Source: an uncultured Clostridia bacterium (lineage in GTDB: Bacteria; Bacillota; Clostridia; Oscillospirales; CAG-272). From it: a stretch of DNA of 10,792 nucleotides. A program made the translations under genes and the position numbers. Shown here piece by piece: positions 5,899 through 10,792 of this stretch; position 1 is the first letter of the stretch; every line of letters starts with the position of its first letter. The stretch is from the NCBI GenBank assembly GCA_945949385.1, contig CAMFEL010000065.1, forward strand, positions 1 through 10,792, in the 5' to 3' direction. Below the pieces are notes generated by a model, which was not told where the DNA came from, searched no databases, and saw only the letters and a list, made by a program, of their open reading frames with translations.

Positions 5899-7950
5899 AT
5901 GGACGAGAGACTTAATCCGCTGTTTACACCGTGGAAAATCGGGAACTGTGAGATCAAAAACCGCATAGTCTTAACGAGTATGGGCGGTACCAACCTTTTG
6001 GGCTGGATGGAAAAGAACCATTTTGACAGGATGGGAGCGCGGTTTATTAAGGAAGTAGCTGACAACAATGCGGGACTTATTCTGCCCGGCTGTCAGCCCG
6101 TATACAACCCCATGATGGGTCAGTGGCTGTATAAGAACAAAAAGATGTATAAGGATCTGGCAGAGTGGATGCCTGAATTCCACAAGACCGGCGCAAAGCT
6201 TTTTGTGCAGCTTACGGCAGGCTTCGGTCGGTCGTTTACCATAAGTCCCATGATGGAAATGCTTTATACAAACAAAGCGCTGCGCACCCTCAGCAAGCCT
6301 TTTATGAATTTCGACAAGATCACTGCGGCGCCCAGCCCCTCTCCCAACAGATGGTCGGATAAGGTACCGTCCCGGGAAATGACTGCTGATGAAATCAGAA
6401 CTATGGTGGAAGCTTTTGCAAAAACCGCGGTTCTGCTTAAAGAAGCAGGCGTTGACGGTGTTGAGATACACGCCGTTCACGAGGGTTATCTGCTTGACCA
6501 GTTTACGCTGAAATATGTTAATAAACGCACCGACGAATACGGCGGCTCTCTTGAAAACAGATACAGATTTGCCGCAGATATTGTAAAGGCGATTAAAAAG
6601 GCGTGCGGCGATGATTTCCCCGTATCCCTGAGATACAGTATAGTTTCAAAAACAAAGGATTTCAGAAAAGGCGCGCTTCCCGGCGAGGAGTATACCGAGG
6701 TCGGACGCGATATGGAGGAGTCCGAGAAAGCCGCAAAGTTTTTGCAGGAGGCGGGCTATGACTGCCTTAACTGCGATAACGGTACATACGATGCGTGGTA
6801 CTGGGCGCATCCCCCCATTTATATGCCCGAAAACTGCAATCTTGCCGACGCTGAGCATATAAAGCAGTATGTGGATATTCCCGTGATCTGCGCCGGGCGC
6901 CTTGATGTTAGGGCAGCCGCAGATTCGGTTGCGGCAGGGAAGCTTGACGGCGCGGGCTTTGCCAGACAGTTCCTTGCCGACCGTCAGTGGGTCACCAAGC
7001 TTATGGAGGACAGGGAGGAGGATATACGCCCCTGTATTCTGTGCCACAACGGCTGCTTCAATATGTGCCATTACAAGGGAACCGCAAACGATCAGGATCT
7101 CGGCGACAGCCTTCATCTGGCAAGGTGCGCCGTGGACGCGGAGACCATGCAGTGGAACAAGCACCGTATTGACAGGACAAAAACTCCGAAAACAGTACAT
7201 ATTATCGGCGGAGGTATCGGCGGTATGGAAGCCGCTCGCGTGCTGAAGCTGAGAGGGCACAATCCCGTTATTCACGAAAAGTCCGACACTTTGGGCGGCA
7301 CATTTATCCCTGCAAGCGCGGAATCGTACAAGGGCAAGCTGCGGGATCTGCTCGCGTGGTACCGCCGTCAGATGGATAAGCTGGAAATTGAGGTTCATTA
7401 CAACGACGAGGTAAAGAGTGCCGACGTTTTCAAGGGTGAAAAGGTTATTGTGGCGACGGGCGCTGCTCCCAGGCTGCTTAAAACTGTTCCCGGATATGAG
7501 AAAATGATCGAGGGCTGCGATTTTCTGAACGGCGCCGAAACGGGCGATACGGTGGCAGTCATCGGCGGAGGACTTACAGGCTGCGAGATAGCATACGAGC
7601 TTGCGCTGAAGGGAAAGAATGTGATGATCGTCGAGATGAAGGACGATCTTATCAGCCAGAAAGGCGTCTGCCTTGCAAACTCCTCTTATCTCAGGGAATG
7701 GTTTGAGCTTCACAAGGTTCCCGTATATCTTGAAACAAAGCTGAAAGAGGTCAGGGACGGCAGTATTCTGTGTACGGGCAGTGACGGCAAGGACTTTGAG
7801 GCGGAGTGCGACAGCGTAATAAGCTGTGCAGGCTACGTTCCCGCGCCTGTGGGCGGCGGCAAAAATGTTCAGTACATAGGCGATTGCTCAAAGGTGGGTA
7901 ATCTGCGCACCGTGATCTGGAGCGCTTACGAAGCGGCAATGAAGATTTAA
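5899..7950 (+). CDS. Old-yellow-enzyme-type FMN/[4Fe-4S]/FAD oxidoreductase (2,4-dienoyl-CoA reductase/enoate reductase family)
   Basis: A 683-residue cytoplasmic flavoenzyme likely to reduce an activated C=C bond with NAD(P)H. Residues about 1-365 form the FMN-binding TIM barrel (start NPLFTPWKIGNCEIKNRIV). The substrate-site segment is IHAVHEGYLLDQF, with H191, H194 and Y197, followed by NKRTDEYGGSLENRYRF. A cysteine cluster follows: C379, C382 and C386 (C-x2-C-x3-C), then C390 and C410. The C-terminal part has two dinucleotide-binding motifs, GGGIGG (437-442, probably FAD) and GGGLTG (556-561, probably NAD(P)H). The length is close to E. coli FadH (about 670) and the clostridial BaiCD/BaiH and cinnamate-reductase-like enzymes. 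Family membership is sure; the substrate is unknown, and names such as dienoyl-CoA reductase would be over-precise. It is first in an operon with an AcnX pair 12 bases downstream, suggesting it reduces the AcnX dehydration product. Confidence 0.93.
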   Translation: MDERLNPLFTPWKIGNCEIKNRIVLTSMGGTNLLGWMEKNHFDRMGARFIKEVADNNAGLILPGCQPVYNPMMGQWLYKNKKMYKDLAEWMPEFHKTGAKLFVQLTAGFGRSFTISPMMEMLYTNKALRTLSKPFMNFDKITAAPSPSPNRWSDKVPSREMTADEIRTMVEAFAKTAVLLKEAGVDGVEIHAVHEGYLLDQFTLKYVNKRTDEYGGSLENRYRFAADIVKAIKKACGDDFPVSLRYSIVSKTKDFRKGALPGEEYTEVGRDMEESEKAAKFLQEAGYDCLNCDNGTYDAWYWAHPPIYMPENCNLADAEHIKQYVDIPVICAGRLDVRAAADSVAAGKLDGAGFARQFLADRQWVTKLMEDREEDIRPCILCHNGCFNMCHYKGTANDQDLGDSLHLARCAVDAETMQWNKHRIDRTKTPKTVHIIGGGIGGMEAARVLKLRGHNPVIHEKSDTLGGTFIPASAESYKGKLRDLLAWYRRQMDKLEIEVHYNDEVKSADVFKGEKVIVATGAAPRLLKTVPGYEKMIEGCDFLNGAETGDTVAVIGGGLTGCEIAYELALKGKNVMIVEMKDDLISQKGVCLANSSYLREWFELHKVPVYLETKLKEVRDGSILCTGSDGKDFEAECDSVISCAGYVPAPVGGGKNVQYIGDCSKVGNLRTVIWSAYEAAMKI

Positions 7951-7962
7951 GAGAGGACAGCT

Positions 7963-9249
7963 ATGAAACATTCAATGAAGCTTACAGAGGAGCAGGAGAG
8001 CGTACTTGCGGGCAGCCGCGGCGATACTCTTGCTAAGGTTATGGAAACGCTGGTGCGTTACGGAGAACTGTTCGGCGCGGACGAAATGGTGCCCGTTACA
8101 AGTGAGTACAATCATCTTGTGACCTCCTTCGGACTTAAGGCTCTTACCCCCGTATACGGGCTTATGGAAAAGCTTATTGAGGCGGGAGCTGTGTCAAAGC
8201 AGAAGTTCACGGCCGATCCCCGACCGCTGGACGGCAATGTTCCTTCGAATATATTGCAGGATCTGATATTTAAGAAATTTATGTACTCAAAGCAGGATTT
8301 TTACGAGGAGCAGCTTGACAAGCTGGGACTTATTGATTCGGACTCCTTTACCTGCGCCTGCTATATGGACGAGGTGGGAAACACTCCTAAAAAGGGCGAT
8401 ATTCTGTCCTGGTCGGAATCCTCTGCCGTGGTATACGCAAACTCGGTTCTGGGCGCAAGATGCAACAGAAACTCCGGTATAATTGACCTTATGGGCTCAA
8501 TTGCAGGGTGCGTTCCGTCTTTCGGACTTCTGAAGGACGAGGGCAGACGTGCCGACTGGATAGTCGAGATCAAAACGACGAAAAAGCCGGAGGCACAGCT
8601 TCTGGGCTCCGCGATTGGTATGAAGGTAACTGAAGACGTGCCTTATGTCAAGGGACTTGACAAATGGCTGGGCGAGGGTTTGTCGGAGGATACAAAAACA
8701 TATCTTAAGGATTTCGGCGCGGCTACGGCTTCAAACGGCGCCGTGGGTCTTTACCATATTGACAGGATCACTCCGGAGGCGGCAGAACAGGGAGAGGCGC
8801 TTATAAAAGACGGGGCAAAGGTCTATGTCATTGACGACGAAGAGCTGGAAAGAGTTTATAAGAGCTATCCGGTTATATGGAAAAAGAAGGACGCAAAACC
8901 GAAGCTGTGCTTTATGGGCTGTCCCCATATGAGCCTTAATCAGCTTATTTCCTGGACGCAGAAGGTGGAGGAAAGCCTGAAAAAATACGGCAACGCCAAG
9001 GTGGTGATCCCCACCGTATTTACGGCGGCACCCAAGGTGCTTGAGGCCTTCGGCAAAACGCCTTATGCGGAGAGGCTGAAAAGCACCGGCGTTATAACGA
9101 GCTATATCTGCCCTCTTATGTATATGAACAACCCGCTTTGCTCGTCTATGCCCGTGATTACATCAAGCAACAAGCTGAGAACATACACAAGCGCAAAGTA
9201 TTATACTGACGATGAAATACTTGTTCAGATAACGAAAGGAGCTGAGTAA
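7963..9249 (+). CDS. Aconitase X (AcnX, DUF521) catalytic large subunit
   Basis: This 428-residue protein is the large subunit of a two-subunit AcnX hydro-lyase, an aconitase-superfamily Fe-S dehydratase. Known members are cis-3-hydroxy-L-proline dehydratase and archaeal phosphomevalonate dehydratase. Family hallmarks are the LTEEQESVLAGSRGDTLAKVM start, the CACYMDEVGNTPKKGD segment, SWSESSAVVYANSVLGAR (E152, N160, S161) and the GCPHMSLNQL motif. Likely cluster ligands are C133 (or C131), C320 and C383, one in each of the three cysteine motifs typical of the family. Some positions look unusual: the family's G-R-x-P motif reads AGCVP (C183), and the usual His a few residues later appears as L190. 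It starts 12 bases after the reductase with GAGAGGA as Shine-Dalgarno, and the small subunit begins one base after its stop. Neither proline-pathway nor mevalonate-pathway genes are nearby, so the substrate is open. Confidence 0.92.
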   Translation: MKHSMKLTEEQESVLAGSRGDTLAKVMETLVRYGELFGADEMVPVTSEYNHLVTSFGLKALTPVYGLMEKLIEAGAVSKQKFTADPRPLDGNVPSNILQDLIFKKFMYSKQDFYEEQLDKLGLIDSDSFTCACYMDEVGNTPKKGDILSWSESSAVVYANSVLGARCNRNSGIIDLMGSIAGCVPSFGLLKDEGRRADWIVEIKTTKKPEAQLLGSAIGMKVTEDVPYVKGLDKWLGEGLSEDTKTYLKDFGAATASNGAVGLYHIDRITPEAAEQGEALIKDGAKVYVIDDEELERVYKSYPVIWKKKDAKPKLCFMGCPHMSLNQLISWTQKVEESLKKYGNAKVVIPTVFTAAPKVLEAFGKTPYAERLKSTGVITSYICPLMYMNNPLCSSMPVITSSNKLRTYTSAKYYTDDEILVQITKGAE

Positions 9250-9250
9250 T

Positions 9251-9694
9251 ATGAAAACTTTTCAGGGAAGAACCGTATCTCCCGGCAATGTATGCGCCGA
9301 GGCTTTGGTTTCACACGGCGGACTGAATACCCTGGCTTCTTTCCAGAAGGCGCTTCAGTTCGGTGACAAAAAAGCCACCTGCGGCGACCAGAACAATCCC
9401 GATCTGTACGGCAAGCAAATGGCGGGAAAGGCTCTTTGTCTTCCTCAGACGATCGGCTCCACTACCGGCGGTCTTGTGCTGTACTGCGCCTGTGCCATGC
9501 ACCGTCAGCCTGCCTGTATGCTGTTTTCTCAGCCTATAGATTCTCTTGCCGGCGCGGGAGCGGTGCTGGCGGATGTGTGGCTGGAGGATGTGTCCATGCC
9601 TGTAATAGACTCTCTCGGAGACGAGTTTCTTGATTATGTCAAGGACGGCATGAAGATCACGGTAACTCCCGAGGGTACGGTCACGGTTGAATAA
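9251..9694 (+). CDS. Aconitase X (AcnX, DUF126) swivel-domain small subunit
   Basis: A 147-residue protein matching the swivelling domain that closes over the AcnX active site. Its pattern follows the family: early G-R-x-V-x-P-G-x-x-x-A-E-A-L, then NPDLYGKQMAGKALCLP, a GS-rich loop, a QPIDSLAGAGAVLADVW stretch and MPVIDSL. The loop reads P65-Q-T-I-G69-S70-T-T-G-G74, where relatives usually carry an Arg before the GS and extra Ser after it. S70 remains as the candidate catalytic serine. The ATG lies one base after the large-subunit stop, with AAAGGAG (9235-9241) inside the end of that gene, so the two subunits should be made in equal amounts. The split arrangement is the type II AcnX layout; in type I the two parts are fused. 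Confidence 0.88.
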   Translation: MKTFQGRTVSPGNVCAEALVSHGGLNTLASFQKALQFGDKKATCGDQNNPDLYGKQMAGKALCLPQTIGSTTGGLVLYCACAMHRQPACMLFSQPIDSLAGAGAVLADVWLEDVSMPVIDSLGDEFLDYVKDGMKITVTPEGTVTVE

Positions 9695-9730
9695 GGGAGA
9701 CATGCATAGTTTGCGTATTTGTAAATAATT

Positions 9731-9766
9731 AAGCCGGAGAAGAAAGCTTGCTTTCTTCTCCGGCTT
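9731..9766 (+). terminator. Strong, probably bidirectional terminator between convergent genes
   Basis: AAGCCGGAGAAGAAAG (9731-9746), loop CTTG, CTTTCTTCTCCGGCTT (9751-9766) form a perfect 16-pair stem. On the plus strand TTTT (9765-9768) follows the stem. On the minus strand the stem is followed by AATTATTTAC, also A/T-rich. It lies between the AcnX operon and the convergent ferredoxin gene and probably ends both transcripts. Confidence 0.88.
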
Positions 9767-9789
9767 TTGCCGCTTAGCTGTACTTGCGG

Positions 9790-9981
9790 TCAGTCTCTTT
9801 TTTCTATGGCGTCTACGGGGCAGGAGGACAGGGCGTTGTCGGCGTCTGCCGCCTCTGCGTCTGTGGTGGGGTTTGCAAAGGCTTCTGCCCGTCCCTCTTC
9901 GGTCATACGGAAAACGGCGGGGCAGAGAGAGGGACACAGCCCGCAGCCTATACAGTTTTCGTTTACAAGATAATTCACCAT
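9790..9981 (-). CDS. Mono-cluster [4Fe-4S] ferredoxin
   Basis: This 63-residue electron carrier has C10-x2-C13-x2-C16-x3-C20-P near the start and a remote C54-P near the end. That is the arrangement of Thermotoga-type single-cluster ferredoxins, where the ligands are the first three cysteines plus the distal one; C20 is then a non-ligand. The middle section (CPAVFRMTEEGRAEAFANP) is typical of this family. The ATG at 9981 is chosen because the protein begins MVNYLVNENCIGCG exactly as expected and GAAAGG lies about 13 bases upstream. The longer in-frame extension to 10278 overlaps comF and has no ferredoxin character. It lies 86 bases downstream of comF on the same strand and converges with the AcnX operon. 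Redox partner unknown. Confidence 0.93.
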   Translation of the reverse strand: MVNYLVNENCIGCGLCPSLCPAVFRMTEEGRAEAFANPTTDAEAADADNALSSCPVDAIEKRD

Positions 9982-10067
9982 TGTATTTTTTCGCCTTTCT
10001 TTGCATTTTTGTATCATAAACAGTATATGCAAAACGGGCGAAATAATGCTATGAAGTTTGTTTTTGC

Positions 10068-10781
10068 TTATTTCGTTTTCATACAAAACCACGGATTCTT
10101 TGCGGCGCGTCGCAGACGGCGCGGCTTTTTCTGTTTTGTCCGTGCAATACAAACGGGAAATACTGCTTTTGCTCCCGCGCTCCGCAGTATATCGGCGCAG
10201 GCGCTGACGGTAGCGCCCGTTGTGATAACATCGTCTGCTATAAGATATTTTTTGCCGCCCGGGTCGGCTTTGCGGCAAAGACTGTATGAAGAATTTGCGT
10301 TTTTCCGTCTTTCAAGAGAGTTCAGCCTTTTCTGAACCTCGGTGCCGCGGGAGACAAAGCATCGCTCCGCGGGTATGCCGGTGTAGCGGGAAAGCTCTCT
10401 GCAAAGGTCGCGCCCCTGGTCGAAGCCGAAATAACGGCGACGGCGTGATGTGCGCGGAGGATAGGTCAGGCGCCAGCTTTCAGGCTCCTCGCCGGACAGG
10501 GACCGGTCGGGAGAAGTTTTTACCGCGTAGACGGTTTTCAGCACGGTACGGTCTCTTTCGTCCTCGCTGCCGTATTTGCCGTAAAACACAAGCGCCGACA
10601 TAACGCTGTCGCCCATCATATCGGTGCGGCTCAGGGTTATGGGACGGCAGGTGCATTTGCGTGCGGTGCTGTTGCAAACGGGGCAGCGGCTGCGGCGGGC
10701 GGATTCCCATTTTGCTAGGCAATCGGGGCACAGCTCTTCCGCAGTTTCAAGCGTTTCGCCGCATATCTGACATTTCGGCAC
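10068..10781 (-). CDS. comF: ComF family protein (zinc-ribbon plus phosphoribosyltransferase fold), 5' end near window edge
   Basis: ComF-family proteins are linked to DNA uptake and natural transformation and carry a phosphoribosyltransferase-like domain. The N-terminal zinc-binding region has C4-x2-C7, C18-x2-C21, C33-x2-C36 and C43-x-C45. The family motif FGFDQGRDLCREL, then QKRLNSLERRKN, precede the PRPP-loop motif DDVITTGAT (D183-T191). The 237-residue length is normal for the family. The start is uncertain: the candidate at 10781 is GTG, no Shine-Dalgarno is visible in the remaining 11 bases, and the frame stays open to the window edge (L-V-F before it). The true start may therefore lie beyond the window. 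The gene is probably co-transcribed with the ferredoxin that follows it; no hairpin lies between them. Confidence 0.92.
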   Translation of the reverse strand: MPKCQICGETLETAEELCPDCLAKWESARRSRCPVCNSTARKCTCRPITLSRTDMMGDSVMSALVFYGKYGSEDERDRTVLKTVYAVKTSPDRSLSGEEPESWRLTYPPRTSRRRRYFGFDQGRDLCRELSRYTGIPAERCFVSRGTEVQKRLNSLERRKNANSSYSLCRKADPGGKKYLIADDVITTGATVSACADILRSAGAKAVFPVCIARTKQKKPRRLRRAAKNPWFCMKTK

Positions 10782-10792
10782 GAAAACAAGGC

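Noticed and set aside
6646..7713. A 355-codon open frame on the minus strand
   Set aside because: It is fully antisense to the reductase gene, which has clear domains and motifs. The antisense translation shows no recognisable family, and no ribosome-binding site stands out.
7963..9694. A TCA-cycle aconitase or isopropylmalate isomerase
   Set aside because: The length, the split into about 428 and 147 residues and the ESSAVVYANSVLGAR and GCPH motifs are those of AcnX, not of classic aconitase or LeuC/LeuD.
9311..10006. A 231-codon minus-strand open frame spanning the AcnX small subunit and the terminator
   Set aside because: It runs antisense through the small subunit, crosses the terminator stem and overlaps the real ferredoxin in another frame. 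The product is Arg/Lys-rich with no motif.
9982..10278. N-terminal extension of the ferredoxin
   Set aside because: The extension overlaps comF out of frame and has no ferredoxin-like sequence. The internal ATG at 9981 has a Shine-Dalgarno and gives a full-length family member.
1..10792. CRISPR array, tRNA or rRNA genes, insertion sequence or phage elements
   Set aside because: No regularly spaced repeats, tRNA or rRNA signatures, transposase or integrase frames, or terminal inverted repeats were seen.

Overview
The window looks like chromosomal DNA of a low-to-moderate GC Gram-positive anaerobe, most plausibly a gut Clostridia (Ruminococcaceae-like) member. The reasons are strong AGGAGG-type Shine-Dalgarno sites, a lipoprotein-anchored sugar-binding protein, a sugar ABC operon that carries no ATPase gene of its own, a clostridial-type 4Fe-4S old-yellow-enzyme reductase and a small mono-cluster ferredoxin. 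The genus assignment is inference; no rRNA or tRNA gene is present. Genes are tightly packed, and no gene-free stretch exceeds about 230 bases.

Region 1 (1-5697, plus strand) is a maltose/maltodextrin (alpha-glucan) uptake and processing locus. It runs: the C-terminal part of a LacI-type repressor (cut by the window edge), a lipoprotein sugar-binding protein (malE type), two permeases (malF and malG types, stop and start overlapping by one base), and the 4-alpha-glucanotransferase malQ. The binding protein and the first permease are separated by 227 bases containing a strong GC hairpin without a T-run. MalG and malQ are separated by 176 bases containing a 26-base perfect palindrome, also without a T-run. 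Both look like RNA-processing or stability elements, or binding sites, rather than simple terminators. A canonical stem-loop terminator lies downstream of malQ.

Region 2 (5828-9768, plus strand) is a separate transcription unit. It has a near-consensus sigma-70 promoter (TTGCAA, 17 bases, TATAAT), three closely spaced genes and a strong, probably bidirectional terminator. The genes encode an FMN/4Fe-4S/FAD enoate-reductase-like flavoenzyme of the 2,4-dienoyl-CoA reductase family, then the large and small subunits of an aconitase X (AcnX) type hydro-lyase. The likely logic is dehydration of a hydroxy acid by AcnX followed by reduction of the resulting double bond by the flavoenzyme. The substrate is not known. 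The AcnX proteins appear to deviate from family motifs at several probable active-site positions. This is the best candidate for an undescribed pathway in the window.

Region 3 (9790-10792, minus strand) converges on region 2. It holds comF (zinc-ribbon phosphoribosyltransferase-fold competence protein, at the window edge) followed by a 63-residue mono-cluster [4Fe-4S] ferredoxin.
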